In this document: in pieces, positions 1 through 8,838 of the stretch
Layout: every line of letters starts with the position of its first letter
Position numbering within the stretch: the first letter of the stretch is position 1
Source of the DNA: JBICHN01 sp043101845
GTDB taxonomy: Bacteria; Planctomycetota; Phycisphaerae; Phycisphaerales; UBA5793
Assembly: GCA_043101845.1 (NCBI GenBank)
Contig: JBICHN010000002.1
Coordinates: 310,001 to 374,000, forward strand
Direction: 5' to 3'
DNA length: 64,000 nucleotides
Notes under the pieces: generated by a model
What the model saw: only the letters and a program-made list of their open reading frames with translations
Database searches by the model: none
Told to the model about the DNA's origin: nothing
Made by a program: the position numbers and the translations under genes

Positions 1-1
1 G

Positions 2-298
2 CTCCACAATGTCCATATCTCGGAGTACGGACCGGCGCGCGGAAGCGCGAACGCCCATCGGCCGACCGCCGCGCGAAAGCTCCTTGCGCACAAGCGCGAG
101 ATTCGAAAGCTCGCCCAGGAAACGCTTCCCAAAGGTGTCACGCTCATTCCCTTGAAGATCTACTTCAAGAACGGATGGGCGAAGGTGCTCATTGGCGTGG
201 CTCGCGGCAAGACGCACGGGGACAAGCGTCAGGACAATCGCAAGCGCGAGGCCGACCGCGAGATTCGTCGCGCCATGACTCGAAAGCGAATCGGATGA
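2..298 (+). CDS. smpB: SsrA-binding protein SmpB (3' part, cut by window start)
   Basis: This is the C-terminal 98 residues of the protein that binds tmRNA and delivers it to stalled ribosomes for trans-translation. The recognisable parts are the NVHISEY segment near the window start, the PLKIYFKNGWAK strand, the VARGKTHGDKR segment, and a basic tail rich in Arg and Lys that ends in RKRIG. The full protein is usually about 155 residues, so roughly the first third lies upstream of the window. Its stop codon overlaps the start of the next gene in an ATGA arrangement, which suggests the two are translationally coupled. No tmRNA gene is visible in the window. Confidence 0.95.
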   Translation, partial: LHNVHISEYGPARGSANAHRPTAARKLLAHKREIRKLAQETLPKGVTLIPLKIYFKNGWAKVLIGVARGKTHGDKRQDNRKREADREIRRAMTRKRIG

Positions 299-1053
299 CG
301 CCGACTGATCCACACGAGAGTCAGGGTGTGCGGCTCGCAATGTGGTCCGGACCGCGCAACATCTCGACCGCCATGATGCGCGCGTGGGGGAATCGATCGG
401 ACACCGTGGTGTGCGACGAACCTCTCTACGCACACTATCTCCGCGAAACCGGACTCGATCATCCCGGCGCGGAAGAAGTGATTGCGAGTCATGAAACGGA
501 CTGGCGGGCGATCGTTCGGTGGTTGACCGGCCCGATTCCGGACGGTCGCTCAGTCTTCTATCAGAAGCACATGGCGCATCACCTCCTCCCGGAGATGGAG
601 CGAAGATGGCTTCGGCGACTTACGAACGCGTTTCTCATTCGAAATCCGCGCGAGATGCTGACCTCGCTCATCAAGGTCACGCCGAATCCCACCGTCTTCG
701 ACACGGGACTTCCACAGCAGATAGAGATCTACACGCTGGTCAAGGAATGGACGGGAGCCGCGCCACCGGTGCTCGACGCGCGCGACACGCTCGAGCAGCC
801 ACGAGAGATGCTGCGATCGCTCTGTGAATTGATCGGGGTTCCGTTCGACGACCAGATGTTGAACTGGGCGCCGGGCCCGAGAGAGACTGACGGTGTATGG
901 GCGAAGCACTGGTATGACGCGGTGAATCGATCGAGCGGTTTCGAGCCGTATCGTCCGAAAGAAGAAGCGGTCCCCGCCCGACTGAGTCGAGTTCTCGATG
1001 AATGCATGACTTATTACGAGGCGTTGCACGCTGAACGACTCGTCGTGTCATGA
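295..1053 (+). CDS. sulfotransferase-like P-loop protein
   Basis: This 252-residue cytosolic protein has the fold signature of the sulfotransferase family: an N-terminal phosphosulfate-binding loop (SGPRNISTAMM, residues about 19-29) and a later RNPREMLTSL segment that resembles the 3'-phosphate-binding motif. ATG at 295 is chosen because it overlaps the smpB stop codon as ATGA; the frame stays open further upstream, but inside smpB. The next gene is a class IV aminotransferase 36 bases downstream on the same strand, so the two are probably co-transcribed. Known relatives are often annotated only as sulfotransferase family protein. The acceptor substrate cannot be told from the sequence, and true PAPS-dependent activity is an inference. 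Confidence 0.75.
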   Translation: MTPTDPHESQGVRLAMWSGPRNISTAMMRAWGNRSDTVVCDEPLYAHYLRETGLDHPGAEEVIASHETDWRAIVRWLTGPIPDGRSVFYQKHMAHHLLPEMERRWLRRLTNAFLIRNPREMLTSLIKVTPNPTVFDTGLPQQIEIYTLVKEWTGAAPPVLDARDTLEQPREMLRSLCELIGVPFDDQMLNWAPGPRETDGVWAKHWYDAVNRSSGFEPYRPKEEAVPARLSRVLDECMTYYEALHAERLVVS

Positions 1054-1089
1054 TTTCGACGCCGATCGAAGATTGAACGAGGGGCGCCC

Positions 1090-1992
1090 ATGCTGCAGAA
1101 GTTCGATGAGAAGAATCGTGATCTGCTGGTCAATATCAACGGCCGTCTGATTCACCGCGACGAAGCGGGCGTCAGTCCATTCGACTCCGTGGTGCAGGGA
1201 GGCGACGCGGTCTGGGAGGGTCTTCGTGTATACGACGGCCGCATCTTCAAGTTGCGGGAACACCTCGATCGATTGCGAAGCTCCGCGCTCGCGCTTGCCT
1301 TTCAATCGATTCCGTCACATGAAGCGATCATTGACGAAATCAGACGGACGCTCTCGGCGAATGCGATGCAGGATGGTGTGCACATTCGCCTCACGCTGAC
1401 GCGCGGCGTCAAGATCACGAGCGGCATGGATCCGCGACTCAACCAGTCGGGTCCCACTTTGATCGTTCTCGCCGAGCACAAGGCGCCGGTCTACGACACC
1501 GGCGGGTTGCGGCTCATCACGAGTTCGGTTCGGCGTTTTCCGCCGGACTGTCTCGATCCCAAGATCCATCACTGCAATCTGATTCAGTCGATCCTCGCCA
1601 AGATCGAAGCGAATACGGCCGGAGTTGACGACGCGATCATGCTCGATCCCCGGGGTTTCGTCGCGGAGACGAACGCGACACATGTCTTCGTCGTCGAGCG
1701 CGACAAGGTCGTCACGAGTCGTCTGGTCGCGTGCCCCGAGGGCATTACACGCGCGACCGTGCTCGACTTGTGCCGAGCGAAGGACATCTCATTCGAGGAG
1801 CGAGATCTCTCCCTCACCGAGGTGTACCGCGCCGATGAGATGTTCTGCACGGGAACAATGGGAGAGCTCGCCGCGGTGACCGAAGTCGACGGGCGGCCGA
1901 TCGGCGGCGGCGGGGTCGGAACGATGACGAAACGGCTGACCGGATTCTTTCGCAAACTCACGGCGCGCGAGGGCGTGGTCGTGGTCGAATGA
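1090..1992 (+). CDS. class IV PLP-dependent aminotransferase (BCAT/DAAT-like)
   Basis: This 300-residue enzyme of fold type IV resembles branched-chain and D-amino acid aminotransferases. The start region (INGRLIHRDEAGVSPFDSVV) is typical, followed by GDAVWEGLRVYDG and HLDRLRSSA. The PLP Schiff-base lysine is probably K158 in DPKIHHCN, and E193 in FVAETNATHVF matches the conserved glutamate near the PLP ring nitrogen. The substitution of the usual KS/TGNY context by KIHHCN argues against a canonical IlvE. The size fits the family. It sits 36 bases after the sulfotransferase-like gene and converges with the next gene, whose stop codon directly abuts its own. Substrate is unknown; the start is the first ATG in the conserved context. 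Confidence 0.85.
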   Translation: MLQKFDEKNRDLLVNINGRLIHRDEAGVSPFDSVVQGGDAVWEGLRVYDGRIFKLREHLDRLRSSALALAFQSIPSHEAIIDEIRRTLSANAMQDGVHIRLTLTRGVKITSGMDPRLNQSGPTLIVLAEHKAPVYDTGGLRLITSSVRRFPPDCLDPKIHHCNLIQSILAKIEANTAGVDDAIMLDPRGFVAETNATHVFVVERDKVVTSRLVACPEGITRATVLDLCRAKDISFEERDLSLTEVYRADEMFCTGTMGELAAVTEVDGRPIGGGGVGTMTKRLTGFFRKLTAREGVVVVE

Positions 1993-2817
1993 TCAGGGAC
2001 GCCGCGGGCGGTTCGAATCCGTGGATGGCGGATCGTTGTTGATCCGATCGGCCGGCAGATTCCATACACGGTCAACAAACGCGAAACCCGCCGGGTCGAA
2101 TTCGCGGAGTTCGCGACGCGTGAACGGAAAGAAGTCATTCCGGCCGAAGTAGGCTTCGCTGAGTTCGGCGAAGTACTCGCGATCATTTGACATCGCGTAC
2201 GCCGGACGCGATTCACCATTCGCGGTGAGGTATGCGACGCGTTCGTACTCGCCCCGCGCCTTCGCGGCTTCGAACTCTCCGGCGATCGATTCCCCAATCC
2301 GGTCGAGCACCGTGAAGTGGTACGCATGGGCGAGTTCGTGAAGCGTCATCATCGGCTGATGCTCGCGCCACTCGAGGAAGTCATCCGCGTTGCAGATTTC
2401 AACGCCGCCGGCTTTCTCGGGAAGAAGGCCATGATTAGCGAGCCATTCCGCCGAGGGATGAAACACCATTCCCCGCCCGCTGAACCCCTCCACGCGAATG
2501 GGGTTCGCCGCTTCGATCCAGATCGGCGTGCTCGCTTTCAACGACTCGAGCGCCGCGGGAGGAACGGTTGAGTTCGTCCGACGCAGATCGTCGCGCAGTT
2601 CGTTGAGAACCAACGCCGCTCTGGCGTCATCGTCGAGACGGAACCGACGGTCGATGAGGATCCGGAAGCCCTCGATCGTCGCCGTGTCATAGTCGATCGT
2701 CGGATGCGGCGACCAGACGACTTCGTCCTCATCGACTGCGGCGCGCGAAACGGCCGCCGTCAACGCGGCGGCCGTGAGAAGGAGCAGGGTGGTTATCGTT
2801 TCGATCGGACGCTTCAT
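1993..2817 (-). CDS. secreted zinc metallopeptidase-like protein (HExxH)
   Basis: This 274-residue protein has an N-terminal signal peptide (about residues 1-27, hydrophobic run TTLLLLTAAALTAAV followed by SRA). A zinc-binding HELAH motif lies at residues 160-164, and the segment REYFAELSEAYFG around residues 213-225 supplies a likely third glutamate ligand (E218), as in gluzincin-type peptidases. It therefore probably acts outside the cytoplasm as a metallopeptidase or a binding derivative of one. It starts nine bases after the stop of the secreted beta-helix gene, so the two appear to form an operon. I do not recognise a named family with confidence. The acidic and Pro-rich C-terminus has no visible domain. 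Confidence 0.7.
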   Translation of the reverse strand: MKRPIETITTLLLLTAAALTAAVSRAAVDEDEVVWSPHPTIDYDTATIEGFRILIDRRFRLDDDARAALVLNELRDDLRRTNSTVPPAALESLKASTPIWIEAANPIRVEGFSGRGMVFHPSAEWLANHGLLPEKAGGVEICNADDFLEWREHQPMMTLHELAHAYHFTVLDRIGESIAGEFEAAKARGEYERVAYLTANGESRPAYAMSNDREYFAELSEAYFGRNDFFPFTRRELREFDPAGFAFVDRVWNLPADRINNDPPSTDSNRPRRP

Positions 2818-2826
2818 GCGTCCATT

Positions 2827-4611
2827 CTACTGCATGAGCTGGCGAATGATGTTGCTCACGCGGCACGACGCCGGCTCTCCCGACTGCAGGTGAATCGTCA
2901 TGCCCGAAGCCTGCGGCGGAACGAATCCGGAGATCTCGGCGTGGCCGGTCGGGTCGGCGATCGCGACGCCCATCAGGCGCGGCTGCGCGATTCCTGCGAT
3001 CACGCCGGGGCAGTTCGGCAGGCTCGCGCGGCCGGCCTCGAAGCCGAAGGCGAAATACACCTTCGTACCGGCCGTGGCGCCGTCGACCATGATTTGATTT
3101 ACGCGGCCGGCGACCCCGGGACTGAGCGGAGTCAGTTTGAGTCGCGCTCCTCCCCCGTCGAATTCGTAGGCGCCCATGTCGACGATCGGCGCTTCGCCAA
3201 GCCCGGTGTCGGGGGTCGAGGGATCATCAAGTTGGCGCGGCCGTCCGTCGAGGTCGGCCGTGGCGAAGATCGGGAGGGCGTCATTCATTCCGGCGTCGAT
3301 CGCCGGCGAGGCGGCGCTCAGGCGCAGATCGTCGTCTGCGAATTCCGGATCAATGTTGATATTTCCTTCGCCGAGGTATCCACCTTCAATGACGGAGTAC
3401 TGAATGTCCTGGAGGGCGGCGCCGGCGATGGGATTCGCGCCATTGTCCCACATCACGCAATTCCGGAACACGAGTTCTCCAAAGTCGGATCCGAGCGAAA
3501 CGCCGCCTTCGTTCGCGACTTGATTCGCCATCGTGCAGTTGATGAATTCCGGGAAGCCCCGGATGTCGAACACGACGGCGCCGCGCGCCGCCTCGTTCGC
3601 GTCGAAGAGGCAGTTCACGAGTTGCAGGAATCCGTTTGTGATGTGGATCGCTCCGCCGTCGCCGGTCGACACATTGCGGACGAATCGCGTGTTCGTAATG
3701 ATCGGCAGACCCGAGTCATTCACGAATGCGGCGCCAAAGGCGGAGGAGTTTCGGACGAAGTCGCAATCGTCGAGCCGTGGGAGCCCGACAAAGTTGTAGA
3801 AGCCGGCGCCTCCCCCGGGGGTCGTGTTCGTCGTGAACGAGCAGCGGCGAAAGACGCTGTCCCCACCGATGTTGTAGACGCCACTCCCGCCCTCGAGCGT
3901 TGAATTGTCGAAGAAGATGCAATCCTCGTAGATGCCGTTCGATGAGATGTTGTAGAGGCCGGCGCCGCGCACCAGCGCTTCATTCTCAGTGAAGACGCAG
4001 GTCGACATGTACGGATCACCCTGCCGATTGAACACTCCGCCTCCGGCGTAGGCCGTGTTCAATCGGAAGGTGCACTTCCGGATGATCGGTGAACCGTTCA
4101 GAATGTACATGCCGCCGCCGAATCGGTCAGACCGGCCGTGTTCGATGATGAATCCATCAAGCAGAGCCGAACGATCGGTGTTCGTCGCGATGACGACATG
4201 CTGCGAGTTGTCGACCGAGACTTCCGGCGCCCCGATGTCGCCGCTCAGAATCGTCGGATGATCGATTGGGTTCCGGTCGCGGGCCCGCGTCTCGGCGCCG
4301 GAGAAGCCCCCGAGCAGCGCAAGGCCGTTGCGAAGTTCAAACGACAACTCCCGATCGCCAGTGCCCTGATCCGGGTGGTAGACGCCCTCGGCGACCCAGA
4401 TCTCACTCGGGATCGGCGCCGTCTGGATCGCCGTTGCCAGATCGTTGTACGCGGAGGCCCAACTCGTGCCGTCACCGCCGGGAGGGGCGTCATCATTCAC
4501 GAACACGCGCCCAAGCTGGGCGGAAGAAGCGCCGCAGATCGACATCGCCGCCGTGATGGCGACGCCGCTGAGCGCCGGAAGTATCCACTTCGATCGCAAC
4601 CAGCGAAACAT
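2827..4611 (-). CDS. secreted right-handed beta-helix protein with shared C-terminal domain
   Basis: This 594-residue exported protein begins with a signal peptide (MFRWLRSKWILPALSGVAI onward, cleavage near ASSAQ). The opening VFVNDDAPPGGDGTSWASAY and the repeated GGGVFN/GAGLYN/GSGVYN coils are typical of planctomycetal right-handed parallel beta-helix proteins, often with a PDFADDDLRLS-like closing segment before the helix ends. The last roughly 105 residues form a separate domain (LSPGVAGRVNQ ... SCRVSN) that recurs in other proteins of this window. ATG at 4611 is preferred because GGAGG stands nine bases before it; an in-frame ATG at 4620 would lie immediately next to that GGAGG. It is followed by the metallopeptidase-like gene. 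The likely location is the cell surface or the medium; substrate or binding role is unknown. Confidence 0.85.
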   Translation of the reverse strand: MFRWLRSKWILPALSGVAITAAMSICGASSAQLGRVFVNDDAPPGGDGTSWASAYNDLATAIQTAPIPSEIWVAEGVYHPDQGTGDRELSFELRNGLALLGGFSGAETRARDRNPIDHPTILSGDIGAPEVSVDNSQHVVIATNTDRSALLDGFIIEHGRSDRFGGGMYILNGSPIIRKCTFRLNTAYAGGGVFNRQGDPYMSTCVFTENEALVRGAGLYNISSNGIYEDCIFFDNSTLEGGSGVYNIGGDSVFRRCSFTTNTTPGGGAGFYNFVGLPRLDDCDFVRNSSAFGAAFVNDSGLPIITNTRFVRNVSTGDGGAIHITNGFLQLVNCLFDANEAARGAVVFDIRGFPEFINCTMANQVANEGGVSLGSDFGELVFRNCVMWDNGANPIAGAALQDIQYSVIEGGYLGEGNINIDPEFADDDLRLSAASPAIDAGMNDALPIFATADLDGRPRQLDDPSTPDTGLGEAPIVDMGAYEFDGGGARLKLTPLSPGVAGRVNQIMVDGATAGTKVYFAFGFEAGRASLPNCPGVIAGIAQPRLMGVAIADPTGHAEISGFVPPQASGMTIHLQSGEPASCRVSNIIRQLMQ

Positions 4612-4843
4612 GGCTGGCATCCTCCATTGGGTATCACAATTCAGCCGGGGCAGGTTCACGCTCCGAGTCGCCACGCCGACCCGGGACGGTGGGAGCGGTG
4701 TGCTTCAATAAAGCGTCACGAGTTCAATTCGAGCCGTCAAGAGATTATTTCTACTTCACACCTTCTACGCCGTGCGATCGGGCTTGTTGCAGGTCTCAGG
4801 GGGTTGGCGCCGAGCCGGCATGTCCTACTCTACAATGTCGCCG

Positions 4844-5893
4844 ATGATACGAATCGGCTCCCTCAACATCACATGTCGGGCGTTCCTCGCTCCCATTGCG
4901 GGATATACGGACCTTGCCTTTCGCCTCGTTGTTCGTGCCGCAGGGCACCAGGGATTCACCTATACCGAACTGCTTAATCCTCGAGGGATTCTCCATCAAA
5001 CCCCGTCCACGCTCGACATCGCTCGAGTACGAGAAGATGACGAGCCGTTCGGTGTTCAGCTCTATGGCAACGACGCCGACTGGTTTTGCGAGGCGGCTCG
5101 GTGGGCGGAGTCGATTGGCGCGTCGGTGCTCGACATCAATATGGGATGCCCCGTTGACAAGGTCACGAAGACCAACGGCGGGTCCATGCTGCTCTGCGAT
5201 CCCGACCGCACCACCCGAATGGTGGAGCGTGTGGTCGACTCGGTTGGGATCCCCGTCACGGCCAAGCTCCGACTCGGTTGGACACGCAAGACTCGAACGG
5301 CGCCGCGACTCGCCCGCCAGCTCGAAGCAGTCGGCGTGCGACTCATTACGATTCATGGACGGACCACCGAGGACTACTTCAAGGGAACCGTTGATCTCGA
5401 GGGGATCGCAGAAGTTGTCGCCGCCGTCGATTCGATCCCGGTCATCGGCAACGGCGACATCAAGACGCCCGAAGACGCTCGGCGCATGGTCGAGGCGACC
5501 GGGTGCGCCGGAGTCATGGTGGCGCGAGCGAGTATCAAGCGACCCTGGCTGCTTCGAGACATCGACGCGCTGCTCCGAACCGGGATCGCCCCCCCTGAAC
5601 CCACTGTGCGCGAGAAAATCTCGCTCATCCGGTTGCATTTCGATCTGGTGAGGGACCTTCGGGACGACGCTCACGCGATCAAACTCATGCGGCAGAGAAT
5701 CGCGCATTACGGATCGTCCATGGGGCACATCAAACCGTTCAAAGAGCGCGTCCGCCTCATGAGATCCGTCAGCGCATTCTATGACGCCATGGATGAGCTC
5801 GAGTCACTCGTCGATCCGGATTGGACCTCCGTGCCGAAACGCTTCTACCACGAGCGGCTTGAACACCGGTCGTCGGTTCCCGCCCCGGTCTGA
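4844..5893 (+). CDS. dusB: tRNA-dihydrouridine synthase, DusB-like
   Basis: This FMN enzyme, 349 residues long, reduces uridines to dihydrouridine in tRNA. It shows the family opening FLAPIAGYTDLAFR, the catalytic cysteine in NMGCPVDKVTK, the GGSML loop, a LITIHGRT segment, and PVIGNGDI followed by GVMVARAS for flavin phosphate binding. Length fits DusB (about 320-350). The start is not certain: in-frame ATGs exist at 4820, 4835 and 4844, none with a clear Shine-Dalgarno sequence. The last is preferred because the family begins a few residues before the LAP motif. It diverges from the beta-helix gene and converges on the oxidoreductase gene downstream. Confidence 0.9.
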   Translation: MIRIGSLNITCRAFLAPIAGYTDLAFRLVVRAAGHQGFTYTELLNPRGILHQTPSTLDIARVREDDEPFGVQLYGNDADWFCEAARWAESIGASVLDINMGCPVDKVTKTNGGSMLLCDPDRTTRMVERVVDSVGIPVTAKLRLGWTRKTRTAPRLARQLEAVGVRLITIHGRTTEDYFKGTVDLEGIAEVVAAVDSIPVIGNGDIKTPEDARRMVEATGCAGVMVARASIKRPWLLRDIDALLRTGIAPPEPTVREKISLIRLHFDLVRDLRDDAHAIKLMRQRIAHYGSSMGHIKPFKERVRLMRSVSAFYDAMDELESLVDPDWTSVPKRFYHERLEHRSSVPAPV

Positions 5894-5905
5894 GTGACGG
5901 CGAAT

Positions 5906-6928
5906 CTAGCGTGGACGGTTCGAAGCGCTGACGGTAAAGCGCGGAAGACGAATCGTGGACATCGTGTGCAGGCCCCGCGGCGCCTCACGAACGCGATTCA
6001 GCATGTTGATCACCATCGCCACCGTCGCGTCGTCTCCGTGGATACCGCCATTCAGGACCAGATCGATCGAGGGTTCGCCGTCGATCTGAATCCGGTCATG
6101 CGGATTCTCCTCTCCAATCGACGCGACGAAGGTCAAACGGAGGACAGGCTCACTTTCCTCGTCGATGAACCCTTCCGCGACCTGCCGCACACCCGCGGCC
6201 GCGCCAGGCTGAATAGGATGAAGCGTGTCGGATTCGATCAGGCGACGGGCGATGGTGGGTTCGATGGTCTCCCGCCACCGGTTGATTCGCCAACCGAGCG
6301 CGTGCGCAACGAAATGCAGCGATTCGCCGAGTCCGACATGTCGGAGCGTGCCGGCGGCGACCCGGTCGGCGAATTCATCCAGGTCGAGCCCTGCTCCAAT
6401 TTTGCGCTGGAACGGTTCACGCCGCGTCGACGCGTCCTGGATCCGCGCGATCTCGACCCGATCGACCCGATTCGAGACGGCGGACACGACAACCGGCAGC
6501 GTGTCCATCACGAACCCCGGGTTCACACCCGTTCCGAGGAGGCGTCCGCCCCATTTCATCGCCAGCGCATGCAGCTCGTCGGCCAGCTTCGGATGTCGGA
6601 GGTAAGGCCAGAGAAGCTCTTCGCAGGTGCTGACGATCGGTAGACCGCGCTCGAGAAGAGGCCGGAACAGCGGCGCGCACTTTGCGAGGTCGGACGATGT
6701 CGTCACGATCACGACATCGATTTCTCCCCAGACTTCATTCGGAAGATCGTCGATGGATCGCGCGACCCGAGGTTCGCCGAAGTCGTTGACGGCGTCCACA
6801 AGAGCGCGACTCGCCAACTTCGGGTCGAGGTCGACCGCCGCCACGATCTGGCCGGCTTCCCGCTCGTGCAGGTGATGGGCGATCATCTGACCGAGCGGCC
6901 CGAGGCCGATGTGGAGCACGCGATGCAC
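5906..6928 (-). CDS. NAD(P)-binding oxidoreductase, dihydrodipicolinate reductase/diaminopentanoate dehydrogenase-like
   Basis: This 340-residue protein has an N-terminal Rossmann nucleotide-binding motif, GLGPLG at residues 8-13, then an acidic AAVDLD end to the second strand. DVVIVTTSS and the GTGVNPGFVMDTLP segment are characteristic of the dihydrodipicolinate reductase N-terminal superfamily, including 2,4-diaminopentanoate dehydrogenase relatives. The start is GTG at 6928, six bases after the lysS stop codon, so it is probably co-transcribed with and downstream of lysS. The substrate cannot be deduced. A role as an amino acid dehydrogenase or imine reductase acting on a lysine- or ornithine-derived compound would be an inference from family only. 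Confidence 0.65.
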   Translation of the reverse strand: MHRVLHIGLGPLGQMIAHHLHEREAGQIVAAVDLDPKLASRALVDAVNDFGEPRVARSIDDLPNEVWGEIDVVIVTTSSDLAKCAPLFRPLLERGLPIVSTCEELLWPYLRHPKLADELHALAMKWGGRLLGTGVNPGFVMDTLPVVVSAVSNRVDRVEIARIQDASTRREPFQRKIGAGLDLDEFADRVAAGTLRHVGLGESLHFVAHALGWRINRWRETIEPTIARRLIESDTLHPIQPGAAAGVRQVAEGFIDEESEPVLRLTFVASIGEENPHDRIQIDGEPSIDLVLNGGIHGDDATVAMVINMLNRVREAPRGLHTMSTIRLPRFTVSASNRPR

Positions 6929-6934
6929 GGGCGT

Positions 6935-8461
6935 TCACCCTTCCGGCCGCATGAAGGGAAACGGGATGACATCACGAATCGACCGGGAGCCCGTCAGGAG
7001 CATGACGATTCGGTCAATCCCGAGCCCGAGCCCGCCAGCGGGAGGCATGCCCACTCGAAGGGCGTTCAGAAAATCCTCGTCGAGCGTTCGGAAGGTCTGT
7101 TCTTCTTCGTCCGCCCCCGCGAGTTGCTCACGGAACTTCGCCTCCTGAATGTCCGGATCGTTCAACTCCGTGTACGCCGGACCGATTTCCATCTCCCCGA
7201 TGAAGAGGTCCCATCGCTCGGCGATTTCCGGCTCATCCGTCTTCGGTCGCGTCAGCGGCGAGATCACACTCGGGTAATCCATCACGAAGGTCGGCTGGAA
7301 CAGGCCGTGTTCCGCGGTGGCTTCGAACACTTCGTTGACCAGCAGCCAGTCATCGAAGCTCTCCGCCTTCTCGCCCATGCCGAGGTCACGCGCCTTCTCA
7401 CGCACGCGATCGAAGTCGGTCATGGGGAATCCGTTCGCCTTCTCGAACAACTCGCCGTAGGTGACGCGGGCGAACGGCCGCGTGTAGTCGATCGGCTCGC
7501 CGCTCCATTCGATGACGCCCGAGGGCTCAACCATGAGCGCGAGGCGACGGATGAGCGACTCGGTCAACTCCATCATCGTTCCGTAGTCGCCGTACGCCTC
7601 GTAGACCTCCATCGAGGTGAATTCCGGGTTGTGACTTCGATCCACGCCCTCATTACGAAAGTTTCGACCGATCTCGAAGACACGGGTCAATCCGCCGACC
7701 ATCAGGCGCTTGAGGTGCAACTCGGTCGCGATCCGGAGAAAGACTTCGAGATCGAGCGCGTTGAGATGCGTGATAAATGGTCGCGCGGCGGCGCCGCCGG
7801 CCATCGACTGGAGAATGGGCGTTTCGACCTCGATGTAGTCCCGCTCTTCCATGAACCGACGAATCTCCCGGATGATGCGCGAGCGGGTCTGAAAGACCCG
7901 CGTCACCTCCGGATTCGTGTACATGTCGATGTAGCGGCGGCGGTAGCGCTGCTCCGGGTCCTGCAGCCCTGAGTGCTTGCTCGGCGGAGGCGCGAGGCTC
8001 TTGCAGGCCATCTCCACCGAGTTCGCCCAGATGGTGATCTCACCGGTCCGAGTCTTCATGACCGGGCCTTCGACCACGAGGAGGTCTCCAAGATCACAGA
8101 GGCGGGCCACGGCGAACCCGGTCTCGCCCTCGACATCTTTTTTCGACGCCGCGATCTGGATGTCGCCGGACGCGTCCCGGAGTTGGAGCCACTGGAGCTT
8201 TCCCGTATCGCGGTGAAGCATGACGCGACCGGCGACGCGGGCCACGGCCCGATCGTCGCCCTCGGCGCCCTCGACGAAGCGAGCTCGCGCCTCGGCGATC
8301 GGAAGAAGTCCGGTCGTGCGACGACCGAACGGGTTGACGCCCAACTCGTCTCGAAGACGAGTGAGCTTCGCCCGGCGGTCGGCGATGAGCTGCTCGGCGC
8401 GACCGACCTCATCGACGCTCGATTCGGTGTCAGACGCGGTTTGGGATTGCGGATCGTTCAT
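6935..8461 (-). CDS. lysS: lysyl-tRNA synthetase, class II
   Basis: This 508-residue cytosolic enzyme charges tRNA-Lys. It has an N-terminal OB-fold anticodon-binding region (AGRVMLHRDTGKLQWLQLRD, residues about 70-95). The class II catalytic core follows, with motif 2 (FRNEGVDRSHNPEFT) and motif 3 (GLGLGIDRIVMLL). The ending RDVIPFPFMRPEG is diagnostic of LysS. Length fits the family (about 500). ATG at 8461 is chosen because the frame upstream of it is low-complexity, Arg/Ser-rich, non-family sequence; family members have the same short acidic lead before the ELGVNPFG segment. It is followed six bases later by the oxidoreductase gene. Confidence 0.96.
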   Translation of the reverse strand: MNDPQSQTASDTESSVDEVGRAEQLIADRRAKLTRLRDELGVNPFGRRTTGLLPIAEARARFVEGAEGDDRAVARVAGRVMLHRDTGKLQWLQLRDASGDIQIAASKKDVEGETGFAVARLCDLGDLLVVEGPVMKTRTGEITIWANSVEMACKSLAPPPSKHSGLQDPEQRYRRRYIDMYTNPEVTRVFQTRSRIIREIRRFMEERDYIEVETPILQSMAGGAAARPFITHLNALDLEVFLRIATELHLKRLMVGGLTRVFEIGRNFRNEGVDRSHNPEFTSMEVYEAYGDYGTMMELTESLIRRLALMVEPSGVIEWSGEPIDYTRPFARVTYGELFEKANGFPMTDFDRVREKARDLGMGEKAESFDDWLLVNEVFEATAEHGLFQPTFVMDYPSVISPLTRPKTDEPEIAERWDLFIGEMEIGPAYTELNDPDIQEAKFREQLAGADEEEQTFRTLDEDFLNALRVGMPPAGGLGLGIDRIVMLLTGSRSIRDVIPFPFMRPEG

Positions 8462-8838
8462 GAGTCCGCAATCGTAACGGCGGGCAGACGCCGAACAACA
8501 CGCCCCGCGACGCGAACTCCCGGGCCGGGACACTCTCGGGATCGCCCCCAATCCGACGGAGAATGAGCGGATTCTGGAAGATTTGACGAACCGATCGCGT
8601 TGTTCGCCGGAACTAGTGGAGGAATCGCGTGAGCTTCGCGGTGGTCGATTCCCCTCTGCGAAGCGAATTTGGGGTTGGCGTTGCGCGCTCACGCGAGTAA
8701 GATTGCATGGCTCACCTTGTGCCGACCCTTCGAGACCGGCTGGTTGGGAGAAGAGCCGCGGCAAGGGTCGGGCGGTCGATGTGACCGCTCCAAGGCAAAA
8801 TAAAACGCGAATTGTCTCCTAGCGAAGAGGATCTGTCC
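8462..8838. other. intergenic region upstream of pseudopilin paralogue 1
   Basis: About 380 bases without a supported gene between divergently oriented lysS and the first pseudopilin-like gene. A 79-codon open frame on the plus strand has no recognisable domain and atypical composition, so it is not called. The region must hold promoters for both genes; a plausible promoter for the pseudopilin is listed separately at 8675-8703. Confidence 0.6.
8675..8703 (+). promoter_or_regulatory. putative sigma-70-type promoter for pseudopilin paralogue 1
   Basis: TTGGCG and TAAGAT hexamers are separated by exactly 17 bases. They lie about 135 bases upstream of the start codon at 8839, implying a leader of roughly 130 bases. 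The tandem paralogue also has a TTGG-17-TA promoter-like arrangement upstream, which adds support. No transcription data are available. Confidence 0.45.

Noticed and set aside
2011..2021. GGTTCGAATCC-like sequence resembling the T arm of a tRNA
   Set aside because: Flanking bases do not form a T stem or acceptor stem and the segment lies inside the coding C-terminus of the metallopeptidase-like gene; coincidence.
2704..3903. Open frame of about 400 codons opposite the beta-helix gene
   Set aside because: Antisense to a strong gene with repetitive codons; low-complexity product rich in Arg and Asp with no family signature.
8583..8822. 79-codon frame in the gap before pseudopilin 1
   Set aside because: No domain, biased composition, overlaps a promoter-like sequence and the ribosome binding region of the real gene.
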